Shown here piece by piece: positions 10,330-19,838 of a DNA stretch of 64,000 nucleotides. The stretch covers positions 97,058,592 through 97,122,591 of the forward strand of contig CP092870.1 of the NCBI GenBank assembly GCA_030710605.1, read 5' to 3'. This DNA comes from Cordylochernes scorpioides (Eukaryota; Arthropoda; Arachnida; Pseudoscorpiones; Chernetidae). How positions within the stretch are numbered: the stretch's first letter is position 1; the number at the start of each line of letters is the position of its first letter. The position numbers were made by a program, and so were the translations under genes. The notes beneath the pieces were generated by a model, which worked only from the letters and a program-made list of their open reading frames with translations, did no database searches and was not told the DNA's origin.

Positions 10330-10646
10330 TTATTTTATTTCCAAAGCGCTATATCCCGCAAGGGATACTTGCGCCAAACAAGGAGAAAAGTTTATTTACA
10401 TAAGTTATTTACATTATTCAACGCATGAAAACATTAGAGATCCAGATTTTGTAGAAAGTTTAGAATGTATTTACAAAATGAATTGAACTTTAAATATGAT
10501 TTTTTATCGGAAATCAAATCGTTAAGTTCACAAACAACTAGTTCATTCTTCATTCTATAATCTTGAAATGCTGGGCAATCGATCAGTAGATGTCTTGAGG
10601 TTTGTTCCTCAATACCACAAAAACAACTTGAATCCTTATGGATTTA
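10330..10646 (-). pseudogene. non-LTR retrotransposon C-terminus and 3' UTR
   Basis: Minus-strand frame from 10646 to a TAA at 10434-10436, about 70 codons. It contains SCFCGIEEQTSRHLLIDCP, the Cys-x-Cys ... His ... Cys cluster that ends reverse-transcriptase polyproteins of Jockey/CR1-like elements, then a helical tail ending NFLQNLDL. The 3' UTR runs to about 10330. The two dispersed SINE copies on each side suggest that several elements landed here in turn. The upstream reverse transcriptase is missing. Confidence 0.72.
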
Positions 10647-10666
10647 CAATTCATCCTTTCATACCT

Positions 10667-10800
10667 CATCCATAAGGTTAGAAATAATCGTTATTTCTTC
10701 TTACAATAAATTTTGATTTTCGTTCAAAGGAAACACATGCGGGAAAATTTTCAAATATCGTTTTACAAAAGAACTATATAAAATTAAAATCCATATATAT
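10667..10800 (-). repeat. dispersed SINE-like repeat, inverted copy
   Basis: Reverse complement of the family at 10190-10316: GAAATAATCGTTATTTC ... GAAACACATGCGGGA ... ATCGTTTTAC. Confidence 0.6.
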
Positions 10801-11329
10801 TTTCCTACCTTATACTACAATAAATATAAATTGAAAGAGGGGGAGGGCATGGCTCATCAGTAATGAACCCTTACAGCGGTTTGACATTTTAATATTCAGA
10901 CAGCTCTACTATTGTATTAGACTGATTTTCATATACATTCATAAACAAAACTTAAGGAAGTTGTACCTTTTAGCATGTATAACGGGATTCACACAATAAC
11001 TCTAAAAGATATTACAGTGACTTTTATTGAAAACACTCGAGATAACCAAGTGTGAACAAAATTGACTCTGTCTCCTTCAAAAAAAGATCCCCGACATCAA
11101 ATCTATGAGTGTAGCTATCAGTAGGATTTTTGAACGTCCAGTTCTTGGTTGATTAATAAAATTATGTCTCAATCCATTTAAAGTTCTTAAACCAATCAAA
11201 AGCTAGCGTTCTATAAACCTTCACCAAGTGGTCGGTTCACAGTAATATCAAGATGATGTTTAGTGCGTCATCTGATATAAGAAAATTAAACTAATTTTGA
11301 CGCGTAAGCTTCTTTTTAAATAAAATAAT
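10801..11329. other. fragments of foldback and CACTCATGGACAAAA elements
   Basis: 10835-10930 holds a foldback-family hairpin (GGGAGGGCATGGCTCATC ... CCCTTAC) and family middle. 10935-11110 holds a truncated CACTCATGGACAAAA-type element. The rest is AT-rich with no coding. Confidence 0.5.
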
Positions 11330-11815
11330 TTCCTATGGCCCTTACTGCAATGGTAAAATAATGAAGATTCTGCTTCACCAGTGATAAGCCAGGTTCTTCT
11401 TTTTCTATTCCGGGTTAATTGGCCTTTTAGAGCAAGGTCTTCTAACCCCCATGACAGGACACGACTTCCAGTAGCAAGGGATCCTAGGATCTGGCAGAAA
11501 AGATGTCTCGCAGGGGTGGAGGAAACGTAGAGATGGCAGGAACAGCGCCTGGGAGCAGGAGAGGCAGGAGTTTTGGCTGGTGAGGAAATCCAGTAGAAGA
11601 GGACAGTGAAGGTGGAGGCAGGAGGTCCTGGAAGCCTAGAACTTGAGGGCCCTAGACTTCAGGATAGGGCAGCTTGAGGCTCTCGCCTCATGTTTGTCAG
11701 GAAGGCCCTTGGCGCACTTGGAGGTGCGCTAATTGGCAATAGAGGGACAGGCACGGCCCTCGATAAGCCAGGCTCTTTCCTATTATTTTAACCATTGCAG
11801 TAATGGTAGTAGAAA
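11330..11815 (-). pseudogene. fragment of a non-LTR ORF1 nested in a foldback element
   Basis: The ends (CCCTTACTGCAATGGTAAAA and the matching TTTTAACCATTGCAGTAATG) are foldback-family termini. Between them, about 11435-11765 is the reverse complement of the ORF1 region seen at 14640-15000, including the stretch around TCAGGAAGGCCCTTGG. It is GC-rich against its flanks and frameshifted. A third ORF1 copy inside a foldback element shows that the foldbacks carry captured or inserted DNA. Confidence 0.6.
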
Positions 11816-12796
11816 AAAAAACTCACTTCCTACCACTCCGATCATTCAGAAGTCAGGAATTTGTCAACTTACATTGTCATCGGGTTTGAGCAAGTAAACC
11901 AAATTTCTGACTTCTCTAGGTTCTCTATAATTATATTTAAAATTGATTATAAGATTTGTATGCAGACAGACATGGGAGCATGTTTATAAAAAAAAAGCTT
12001 TTAAATTTTTTTCTAAAAAATCTTTATTTATAGATGTCATACCATTACACTAATGCTTTGTGACAAAATTTGATTTTCCATAAATAAAAGGGAAAAAATG
12101 CTTAGTGTACAATAAATATGGACTCATTTTAGAAGTAATAAAAAATAAATATATAAACAGTTAGAAGAATGCAATGTAAACATAATAAAATCTATTTGTT
12201 GTCTATATAAAAAATCAAATATTTAACACTAAAAAAAAAAAGAAAGTTTTACATTTGCTTTTGGCGATTTCTTCATTATTTCTATTGTCTGGGTGAATTC
12301 TTCAATATATACATTGTCTTAGTGAATTCTTCAATATATACATTGTCTTAGTGAATTCTTCAATATTTACATTGTCTGGGTGAAATTAAGTTTTGTTGTT
12401 CTAACTTGAGAACTAACCGTCTCATTCTTACACAATACTCAAATTTGAAACTTTCTTTTTTTTTTGTTTCATTTTTCTTTCTTTTCGTTCATATACTTGG
12501 AATAGAGAAATCGGAAGTGATTTGCTAGATATGTAAATCCAAAATTTCTGACGGGTATAACCGAATTTTTCATTCCTGAAGTAACTATTTGTTGGTTTTT
12601 TACCAGTAGATTCTCTTTGTGGAAAACTTTACATTACTTATTTCTTTAAATCCAAAATTTCTAACAGGTATAACAGATTTTTTCATTTCTGAAGTAACTA
12701 TTTGTTGGGATTTTACCAGTGGATTGAAGGCAACTCGCTAAAAGAGTTTTACCAATGAAAGAAGAGCATATTGAAAACAATTCTCTAAAAGAGGTT
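11816..12796. other. intergenic, AT-rich
   Basis: Holds a 29-base tandem repeat (three units of GTGAATTCTTCAATATATAC at 12293-12380) and a rough duplication of AAATCCAAAATTTCT ... TTACCAGT at 12535-12725. No gene seen. Confidence 0.5.
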
Positions 12797-13078
12797 TATC
12801 AATGAACGAAGAGCATATTGAAGGCAACTCAGTTAAAAAGGCCTATCCATAAAAAAAGTAATATCATTCAAAAAAAAGTGGAACATCAATAAAAGAAAGG
12901 ATTATAAATAAACATGGTAAATATGTAATTTAGTATAAAAAATAAATTTATTTTAGAATCAATAAAAAATATATACAAGAACTCTATAACATAACAGCTC
13001 TATGAATATCAATACAAACATAAAATTAATCTCTATTTAATTCTATGTACATACTTTTTTTGAAATGCTCGTTTTTTT

Positions 13079-13699
13079 TTAAGAAAAATAAGTCAACAAC
13101 GCGACAATAGAGAGAAAACATGCCATGATGACATATTTGGGGTTCAGTTCAGGTTCAAGATTATTTTTTTCCTGATCTTGTTTTATTATCAACTTTTCTC
13201 GTTCTTGAGCTTGTTTGAGATGCAACTTTTTTTTTGCAAACTTTTTTTCCATTTTCAGTTTTTCAATTCTTTGATTGTATTCGAATAGAACATTATCTAA
13301 TTCTTTATCTTGTTTAAGTATCAAATTCTCCATTTCTTTTTCATGTTCAATTCCTAACTGCTCCAATTTTTGATTACGATCAAGTTTTACATTTTCCATT
13401 TTTTGATCTTTTTGCTCTAGTTTACTTTTTTCTACTTCAGTCACAATTTCTTCAGATGACTTTGTTGAAAAGTACATTTGGCTTAGTTGAGGTTTTTTAA
13501 ATCCCTCATTTCTGTAGGTTACAGATTTTGTTAAACCTAACCTATTCAGGTTTACAATACTTGCCTGTTGGGTCCTAGTTGACAAACATACATGGCTTAA
13601 GTTGTTAGGCCTAAAACCTAATTTCCCACATGTTGCTACCTGTTTTCTTAAGCCTAAAGTGATCCCTTTGTTAAAATTTATTAAAAATTTGTAACTCAT
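13079..13699 (-). CDS. coiled-coil protein with mitochondrial-type N-terminus and C-terminal anchor
   Basis: 206 residues, one exon. The first 64 residues contain no Asp or Glu but many Lys, Arg, Ser and Thr, with two similar segments ending CLSTRTQ (about 38-44) and YFSTKSS (about 76-82), each resembling a matrix-protease site. That pattern is typical of a mitochondrial presequence. Residues about 82-183 are a charged coiled coil with internal repeats (LILKQDKEL, LIIKQDQEK). Residues about 189-205 (YVIMACFLSIVALLTYF) form one membrane helix at the very end. The layout is like that of inner-membrane coiled-coil proteins such as the CCDC90/MCUR1 group, but I see no sequence proof of that family. 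Copy 2 keeps a longer coil, so about 36 residues have probably been lost here near residue 152. Confidence 0.7.
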   Translation of the reverse strand: MSYKFLINFNKGITLGLRKQVATCGKLGFRPNNLSHVCLSTRTQQASIVNLNRLGLTKSVTYRNEGFKKPQLSQMYFSTKSSEEIVTEVEKSKLEQKDQKMENVKLDRNQKLEQLGIEHEKEMENLILKQDKELDNVLFEYNQRIEKLKMEKKFAKKKLHLKQAQEREKLIIKQDQEKNNLEPELNPKYVIMACFLSIVALLTYFS

Positions 13700-13926
13700 G
13701 TTTTTTTTTAATTACCTTATAAAAAAATCTTTAAGATATTATTATTGAATGAAAAATGTTAGATAAAGGACCACAAGATTATTTATCAGAGTATATTTTA
13801 AAATACTAGAATACTCTTTGGAATAAAATTTTGAGAAATATATATATTTTTAAATATATTCTTTATATTTTATAATTATATTTAAATTTTATATTATAAA
13901 TATAAATATATATATATATAATATAT
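13700..13926. promoter_or_regulatory. AT-rich upstream region of the coiled-coil gene
   Basis: Only AT-rich sequence with TA runs; the matching region in copy 2 (28498-28751) is very similar. No specific promoter element can be defended. Confidence 0.2.
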
Positions 13927-14290
13927 TCTATATATATAAAAATCAATGTTTGTATGTTTGTTTGTTTGTTTGTATGTCCGGTATACAAATTCGCAGTAGT
14001 TCACTAATTCAAACCAAAATTTCCATACATAGGTAAAAAAATACGGGGAAGAGACGATAGGCTATTTTAAAAAATATATAAATCAATTATTAAAACTATA
14101 TATTCAAATTATTATACTTAGCTCACGAACAGCGCCCTCTATTTAGATTAAATTATGCTGATGCAAACAAATAGATATATATATATAATGCTAATAACAA
14201 ACAATTATAAAAAATCTTATCTAAATTTATATCAATCGGGTAGATATGCACACGGGTCAATCCCGGGGCGAAGCCCGGGTCACCGTCTAG
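13927..14290 (+). mobile_element. non-autonomous Helitron, both ends intact
   Basis: Starts TCTATATATATAAAAATC and ends with a hairpin (CCCGGGGCGAAGCCCGGG, 14262-14279) seven bases before CTAG (14287-14290). It is 364 bases long and shares TGTCCGGTATACAAATTCGC with the inverse element at 5337-5824. It lies in the duplicated segment and is therefore older than the duplication. Confidence 0.78.
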
Positions 14291-14419
14291 TATGTTATAT
14301 AAAGGTATTATTTAAAATGTTATATTAAGGTATTGTTTTATTTTATAAAATATATTTCATAGATAAAAATACTGCTAAATCGACCGCCAGAGGTCACTCT
14401 TCCCATATAAAAACTCGTT

Positions 14420-15060
14420 GTTTTATTCCGTTGGCCGGCACCGCCTTCATCGAGGTGGACATCAAGACCTTTAGAGCCCTGGGCGTTCGCGGAAGAATCG
14501 TGGTGGATGGGGTAATCCTCAACTTCGAGGAGTCCATCCGCGCCCGCGTCTGCTTCCGCTGTTGTGGCTTCGGCCACAACTCTGCCCAATGCAACCATAG
14601 CTCCTAAGTGCTTCCACTGCGGTGAAGACGACCATGAAGGCCGCGCCTGCCCATCCATTGCTAACCAACGCACCTCCAAATGTACCAACTGCTGCCCCAA
14701 GGGCCTTCCTGACAAGCACGAGGCAAGAGCCTCAAGCTGCCCCATCCTGAAGTCTAGGGCCCTCAAGTTCTAGGCTTAAAGGACCTTCTGCCTCCAATTC
14801 CATCTGCCACTTCTACTGGATTCTGGCCTATTCAAGACTCCTGCCTCACTGCACCCTGGCGCTGTTCCCCTGCTTGCCCAACGTTTCCACCATCCCTGCG
14901 AGACATCTCCTGCCGCCAGATCCTAGGATCCCTTGCCACCTGACATCGCGTCTGCAGCATGAAGAGCCATGAAGAGGGGGCTAGAAGTCCATGCCTATTT
15001 TGGACAATTAGCCCGGAATCGAAAGTCAGTCAGTCAGTTCCGTTGGCTGGCTCAAAACTT
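14420..15060 (+). pseudogene. non-LTR retrotransposon ORF1 fragment with zinc knuckles
   Basis: A frame that opens at about 14427 (LAGTAFIEVDIKTFRALGV) reaches a first knuckle CFRCCGFGHNSAQC. One extra base then shifts the frame to a second knuckle, CFHCGEDDHEGRAC, and a third Cys-rich block (CTNCCPKG ... SSC), ending at a TAG near 14771. Double or triple CCHC knuckles after a folded domain are typical of the gag-like ORF1 of Jockey/I-type elements, where they bind element RNA. GC content is far above the flanks. The second copy (29260-29900) lacks that extra base but is shifted elsewhere. Downstream to 15060 is GC-rich remnant. Confidence 0.7.
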
Positions 15061-15289
15061 TTGTACAATATGTAAATAAGCTTTCATTTTTATTTGCCAG
15101 ACAGTACTTTTATCAAATTATGTTTTTATATATTTCTTAAGCTCAATTAAAGCAATTTCTAATCCTTACTATTTTTATTATTTTACTTTCAAGATTCTTG
15201 CCACGACTGCATCACCAATACCATTTAGTACTAAAAAGAACCAGCAAATAATCCTCAAGATAATTAAATACAAGCAGAAAATATCTTTT

Positions 15290-15620
15290 TATATATATAT
15301 ATAAGATATATATATGTGGCAATATAATAAGGTGGGAAGAGAAATAATCACACCACAAGTTGGAAGAGAAACCCAGACAACCAGAGAGAGAGGGGAAGAG
15401 ACAGGCCCGGCACAGCCAGGCGGCCGTTCGTGTCGCACACAATCTCCCAACTGTCCTAAAAGTCCCAAGCTGTTAAGTGATGGACCCCAGTTGTCGCCCC
15501 TTGGAATGTCGCTGATGTCTAAAGTGACCGGTCCTTACCCTCCCGTCTCTCTCTGGGTCGACTGTAGGTTTGCTTTATTATTCCTGGAAGAGTATATATT
15601 ATGACATATATATATATATA
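15290..15620 (+). other. GC-richer block, retroelement remnant of unknown type
   Basis: A 96-codon frame (15314-15604) is open here and in the duplicate (30170-30460). The amino-acid differences I see between the two look unconstrained, so it is probably not a gene. The DNA is flanked by TA-repeat runs on both sides, which suggests an inserted fragment. Confidence 0.35.
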
Positions 15621-15707
15621 CTAGCCGAATGACCCGGGCAACGCCCGTGTTTTACCCGATTGAATGTTTTTATTCAAATACTATTTGTTACAATTATAAA
15701 TTGGCGC
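15621..15707 (-). mobile_element. Helitron 3' end, cut by a MITE
   Basis: CTAG (15621-15624), then the GCCCGGGT/ACGGGC hairpin region and the family's TTTTTATTCAAATACTATTTG; homology to 16883 onward stops where the MITE at 15708 begins. Confidence 0.7.
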
Positions 15708-15853
15708 CTTAAATAAATGTATATATTAGTTAATAACTATAGCCTATGTGCTTTATCTGTCTATGTACTGTTGGCTTCCGTAGGCGTCTCTTACTGGGAA
15801 AAAGAAAGAGAGGATTCCATTTAGTTATTAACTAATATATGCATTTATTTAAG
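15708..15853. mobile_element. 146-base MITE with 32-base TIRs
   Basis: CTTAAATAAATGTATATATT ... and its complement pair over 32 bases with one mismatch (15708-15739 and 15822-15853), around a short GC-richer core. It is present at the same place in the duplicate (30582-30717). Confidence 0.8.
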
Positions 15854-16039
15854 GAGCGACCTGCTCCAACACAATAGTTACAAAAACGTAAAAGCGAGTG
15901 GGGGAGGCATGATGAGGGGGGAGGGGCAAAGGTGGCGTGATCGTAGCCAACCAATAGGAGGGCGCCATTCCAAAAAAAAAGCAAAGGGTGACAGAGTTGA
16001 TTAGGAGATGAAGAATGACGCTCGTAACTGTATATAGAA

Positions 16040-16250
16040 TATATGTAAAACGACATTTGAAATACTATCCCGCATGTGTTTCTTTTCAACGAAAAATCAA
16101 AATTTATCTCAAGGAGAAATAATCGTAATTTCGATAAATTCGATATATAAATATAAAATCGATAGATTTTGATTTTTCGTTGAAAAGAAACACATGCGGG
16201 ATAGTATTTCAAATATCGTTTTAACACTCATAAGCCGCATTATATTATAG
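16040..16250. repeat. two SINE-like copies head to head
   Basis: AAAACGACATTTGAAA ... ATCTCAAGGAGAAATAATCG is followed within 60 bases by its own inverse (GATTTTTCGTTGAAAAGAAA ... ATCGTTTTAA), giving a stem of about 75 bp. Also present at 30910-31110. Confidence 0.75.
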
Positions 16251-16268
16251 TGTATATATATATATATA

Positions 16269-16460
16269 CAGTAGAACCTCCATGAGAGGACACTCGCGCT
16301 AGAGGACACCTCTTTATAAAGGACAGTTTTCATTTGCTAAATTATCTTTTTACTATTTAGCAACTCTCCAGTAAGAGGACATCTCTCTCTTTAGAGAGAG
16401 TGTCCTTTAGGACACTTTGGCCCTGAAACTAGGTGTTGTTCTTTAGAGAGGGGTTTTAAT
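16269..16460. mobile_element. CAGTAGAACC-type MITE (pogo-like ends)
   Basis: Starts CAGTAGAACCTCCATGAGAG after TA and contains paired GTCCTCT/AGAGGAC motifs. The right end is decayed. Family members: 36575-36766, 47718-47890 (intact) and 58936-59323. Its left end also seeds the minisatellite at 24529-25483. Confidence 0.7.
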
Positions 16461-16523
16461 ATATCTGAAATTTATAAACAAATTTTAGATAATAGTAAAA
16501 TCTCATATATTAACGTACTTGAT

Positions 16524-16788
16524 ATTGTGTGATCCCCCATTTACACAGTAGATACGTTCCTGAGAAAAACGTGTAAATCGAAAATTAAAATTTTTTTAAA
16601 ATTAGAAATAGAGACCCAGTGTGCGTGTGCAGCAAGTCAGCACATAAGCTCGGGATTCCTCGTGAGATGTGTACACAGCGCATGTGTTCAATCATAGTAG
16701 CATTTAGTATAGTGCGATAAAAAAAAACTTATTTGGAAAACCGTGTAAAAGCGTGTAAAACAAGTACTGTGTAAATCGGGGATAGGTG
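16524..16788. mobile_element. CACCTATCC-type MITE, decayed
   Basis: Relative of the element at 8030-8313: GATCCCCCATTTACACAGTA at the left and GTGTAAATCGGGGATAGGTG at the right. Confidence 0.6.
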
Positions 16789-16882
16789 TATTGTATGAAG
16801 AATTTTTCAAAAAGTTCCAATAAAATTGTGAATTAAAGAATTATGAATAAACGTGGCTATAAATTGTGATTATAAAAGTAAA

Positions 16883-18143
16883 CTAGCCGAATGACCCGGG
16901 CAACGCCCGGGTTTTACCCGATTAAATGTTTTTATTCAAATATTATTCGTTACAATTATGAATTGGCGCCGTGGATGTCACTCTTGTGAAACGTCCCGTT
17001 CTAAACTTTGTGTCAGAGAAGCGATATTTTTATAAAGAGATGATCTGGCTTTGTGTCTTCTGCTCGAATGAATGTTTTTCTGTTAGAATTTTGTTCCTGC
17101 ACACTAAATATGAAATGGCTTCACCCGTGGTCTCAGCTTTTTGGAATTTTTCCCGATATAATTTTGTATCTGATAATCAAACATGATACAGCAATATTGT
17201 CATCATCATTTTCTGACTAAAAAAACAACTATTTTTGCCCAGAACCTGTCAATTTTATTTTTTATTGGCTAAAAATCCGATAAATATATTGTCCAGATTT
17301 TTTCTCTATGTCCTGTCAAAACACGTTTTACATGTACATTAGGTCAGCTGATATTACCTCCCATCTTCACCGCTAGAGGCGCTGCTTGCGAGCGAAAAGG
17401 CAAATTTGCAACGCAATTTGCAAATAACTCGAAGAATATTCGGGATAGAGACCTGAAATTTCCACTATAAGTTTTTTCCAGATTCTACTCTATATACTGT
17501 TAAAATTTCAGTCAGATTAGTTACGTATTGTGGACGTGTATAGCTGACATAGATACCCACATACGAGGGGTGTTCAAAAAGTATCGCGAATTTTGAATTT
17601 TCGCGGGTTACGTATATTCGAATTTCGATCTTTTTGTGGCTTTATGTTGGTACTCATGTCTCTCACTTATGCCGACAAGCTCGGCCATTTTGAATGTTCA
17701 CTTAATTTTTGACAGCTGCTTTGCTTGCAGGTGTTTTGGATCGTCTTCGATTTTTACCTATTAAAAAAAATGGCTCAAAGAACCTGTATTAAATTTTGTG
17801 TGAAAAACGAAATTAAGTGCGCGGATGCATTCCGAATGTTGACTGTGGCATACGGAGAAGCTACCTTGGACCAAAGCAACGTTTATCTGTGGAGATAAAG
17901 ACGGCATCGAAGGAGGAGCTGAAAAAGATTTTTAAAAATGATTTTTGAAGTGCTTCGAAGATTGGAAAAACCGTTGGCACAAGTGTATAATATCTCATGG
18001 GGATTACTTTGAAAGGGACAAAATAGGTATTCATGAATAAATAAATAATTTTTGAAAAAACACAAAAGTCGCGATACTTTTTTAACACACCTCGTACATA
18101 CATACATACATACATACATACATACACTGACTTTTATATATAT
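16883..18143 (-). mobile_element. Helitron interrupted by mariner and gypsy insertions
   Basis: The 3' end on the minus strand is CTAG (16883-16886) with the perfect ACCCGGGC/GCCCGGGT hairpin. The body matches 24028-24490. The 5' end is split: GACTTTTATATATAT up to 18143 and ATATAG from 23576, on the two sides of the gypsy element. The duplicate at 37178 lacks the whole insertion and reads straight across. The element contains a (CATA)n run at 18096-18125. Confidence 0.72.
17564..18094 (+). mobile_element. internally deleted mariner-type element
   Basis: TIRs CGAGGGGTGTTCAAAAAGTA and its near complement end at 18094, with TA on both sides. A short frame at 17770-17898 (42 codons; KNEIKCADAFRMLTVAYGEA visible) is the start of a mariner N-terminal helix-turn-helix. 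About 100 bases later the last residues of the transposase (HGDYFE-type, then DKIGIH) appear before the right TIR. The whole catalytic domain is gone, so this is a MITE in the making that can only move with outside transposase. It sits in the Helitron. Confidence 0.8.
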
Positions 18144-18285
18144 TGTCACATCATGATTAATGGCGTATTTCTTATATTATTTCTAATATATTTGAAATTT
18201 AAATTATATACTTATTTATTTTTATATAAATATTCTATGAAAAGAGAGATTAAGAGGAACGTGGTAAGTTTCTTTATTAAGCAGT

Positions 18286-18324
18286 ATACGAGCTTTCGGA
18301 CGTCAGCCGTCCTTCATCAGGTAT
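18286..18324 (-). ncRNA. hammerhead-like ribozyme motif, left arm
   Basis: The minus strand reads ATAC-CTGATGA, an extra A, GGAC, a loop, GTCC, then GAAA-G-C-TC and GTAT. CTGATGA and GAAA are the invariant core; GGAC/GTCC is stem II; G-C gives a minimal stem III with a CUC cleavage triplet; ATAC/GTAT gives a 4-bp stem I. The extra base before stem II departs from the textbook form. Confidence 0.6.
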
Positions 18325-18335
18325 TGATCAGGTCA

Positions 18336-18374
18336 ATACCTGATGAAGGACGGTTGACGTCCGAAAGCTCGTAT
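18336..18374 (+). ncRNA. hammerhead-like ribozyme motif, right arm
   Basis: Same layout as the left arm on the plus strand: stem I 18336-18339 with 18371-18374, CTGATGA 18340-18346, stem II 18348-18351 with 18359-18362, GAAA 18363-18366, CTC 18368-18370. Such minimal hammerheads are known from Penelope-like retroelements. Self-cleavage here is inferred, not shown. Confidence 0.62.
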
Positions 18375-18618
18375 ACTGCTTAATAAAGAAACTTACCACG
18401 TTCCTCTTAATCTCTCTTTTCATATTCCAAACGTGGCTTATCATGTCTGATAAATATTCTATGATATTTATTTAAAACAGATTATATAGATTATCATTAT
18501 TTGTATTTAGGTACACGTGTGACTTCACCGCTCTCTTTGATGTGACAAAATAAATAGATTATTCTGGAGGCTACTAAAAGTAGACTTATCTCATTATTCC
18601 CTTTTATAAATTAGTAGG

Positions 18619-19782
18619 ATGGTTGAAACACGCTCTGGTAAGATGCAAGACCCAGCACAGGAGAGAATCAAGGCTGAAGAGTCTGCCAAGCCGCAACCTG
18701 GTGCAACAATTGATGGAGATGCAAGTTCCGACCCAGTTGTCCTGAATCCCAACATCGACATCCCCAAGTATGATGGAACAGAAGACCCTCGCCCATGGAT
18801 TGAATCTCTTGAAGAAATTGGCTTCCTGTACCATTGGGCAGACTACATTATCTCCCGTTATGCTGCCATGAATATGATTGGTAGCGCCAAAACCTGGCTG
18901 AACCTACACAAAGTAAGTTTCACCAGCTGGGAAAATTTCAAGAGCTGCCTAATTGAGGATTTTGCCTCAGACGCCAACAAAGAAGAAATGAATATGAGAC
19001 TAAACAGGATGCAACAGTGGAATGAACCTGCAATCAGGTTCGCAGAGGATATCCTTGTACTGTGCAACAAGGTCGACCCCCAAATGGAAGAAGAGACTAA
19101 AATAAACTGGGTTATTGGAGGGTTAAAGAAAGAATACTCTTTTGCCCTTCACCTAAACCCTCCTAAAAATACCAATGAACTTCTAGAAATTTGTAAAAAG
19201 CTGGGTTTGTTCGAAAAGAATTACCAAGAACGTGCAGAAAAATCAAAATCTCTATATAATGGACCACGCTCTCCTCGTCCCCATCATCAAGAGCAATGGA
19301 AGAATGCTACGTCGTTCAGAAGACCATATCAGAACACCTCCAAGCCCCAGGCCCCCGCTCCGAGGTACTACCAGAACACCTCCAAGCCCCAGGCCCCCAC
19401 TCCGAGGTACTACCAGAACAAGCCTCTGCCTCAGGTATCTGCCCCTAGACGATCTTACACTCCCAATCCTGAGCCAAAACCGGTCTACCCAAGTAAAACA
19501 TACAATAAGAATCCAAATTCAAATAGGAATAGGACAGAAGACGGGAGACCAATATGTTTCAAGTGTAACAAGCCAGGACACGTAGCGCGGTATTGCAGAG
19601 TCAGGTTTGTAAGAATTGTGGAAGAGGACCATATAGTTACACAAGACAAGGTCGAAGAAGAAATCCGAATGGATAATGGAACTGGGAAGTCGAGACCTCT
19701 GCTCTACGCTGGCGTAAGTAATAGCCCGTACTCGAGTATCCCTACAAGGAATAGATATGCCGCATTAGAAGATTTAAACTAA
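18619..19782 (+). CDS. gag: Ty3/gypsy gag, intact frame, start inside the LTR
   Basis: 387 residues. The N-terminus (MVETRSGKMQD) is followed by a capsid-like region from about residue 35 to 210 (PKYDGTEDPRPWIESLE, WLNLHKVSFTSWENFKSCL), which builds the particle. A Pro/Tyr/Gln-rich linker follows with the near-repeat YYQNTSKPQAP, then one CCHC zinc knuckle, CFKCNKPGHVARYC (about residues 314-327), for RNA binding. The first 30 codons lie inside the 5' LTR, ending exactly at its last base, and the 3' LTR holds the same stretch with the ATG changed to TTG. The frame ends 56 bases before the next one. Gag alone looks intact; pol is broken. Confidence 0.85.
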   Translation: MVETRSGKMQDPAQERIKAEESAKPQPGATIDGDASSDPVVLNPNIDIPKYDGTEDPRPWIESLEEIGFLYHWADYIISRYAAMNMIGSAKTWLNLHKVSFTSWENFKSCLIEDFASDANKEEMNMRLNRMQQWNEPAIRFAEDILVLCNKVDPQMEEETKINWVIGGLKKEYSFALHLNPPKNTNELLEICKKLGLFEKNYQERAEKSKSLYNGPRSPRPHHQEQWKNATSFRRPYQNTSKPQAPAPRYYQNTSKPQAPTPRYYQNKPLPQVSAPRRSYTPNPEPKPVYPSKTYNKNPNSNRNRTEDGRPICFKCNKPGHVARYCRVRFVRIVEEDHIVTQDKVEEEIRMDNGTGKSRPLLYAGVSNSPYSSIPTRNRYAALEDLN

Positions 19783-19838
19783 GCATCGCGCCTGAGTCCG
19801 TCAATCAAAGCAAGTCGACCATAAATGGAATTAAAAAG

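Larger units (their letters stand above)
12797..16882. repeat. segmental duplication, copy 1
   Basis: Matches 27041-31131 plus 36575-37178 in the same orientation from ATCAATGAACGAAGAGCATA to AAATTGTGATTATAAAAGTAA. Shared contents in order: coiled-coil gene, Helitron, ORF1 fragment, a 146-base MITE, an inverted SINE pair, a CAGTAGAACC MITE and a CACCTATCC MITE. Homology resumes beyond the Helitron/gypsy insertion at 23585-23620. Copy 1 keeps the gene frame open. Confidence 0.9.
18241..18449. mobile_element. palindromic insertion with two hammerhead-like cores
   Basis: Absent from the 3' LTR and flanked by a 15-base direct repeat, ATAAATATTCTATGA (18226-18240 and 18450-18464). Inside are two nearly perfect inverse arms of about 85 bases meeting near 18328. 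Both arms end in sequence like the 3' end of a Penelope-like element (GAAAGCTCGTATACTGCTTA, then AATAAAG). Each arm carries a hammerhead-like core (see the two ncRNA entries). Confidence 0.8.
18144..18708 (+). mobile_element. 5' LTR of Ty3/gypsy element (with a palindrome inserted)
   Basis: Begins TGTCACATC after ATAT and matches 23234-23575 over its full length except for a 224-base insertion. The match runs past the gag ATG at 18619 and stops after GGTGCAACA (ends 18708), giving TG ... CA ends. Four-base ATAT flanks the element at 18140-18143 and 23576-23579. I count about five substitutions against the 3' LTR, so the insertion is fairly young. Confidence 0.82.

Noticed and set aside
15314-15604. 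A 96-codon gene conserved in both duplicate copies
   Set aside because: The differences between copies look mostly amino-acid changing, with no sign of constraint, and no family is recognisable.
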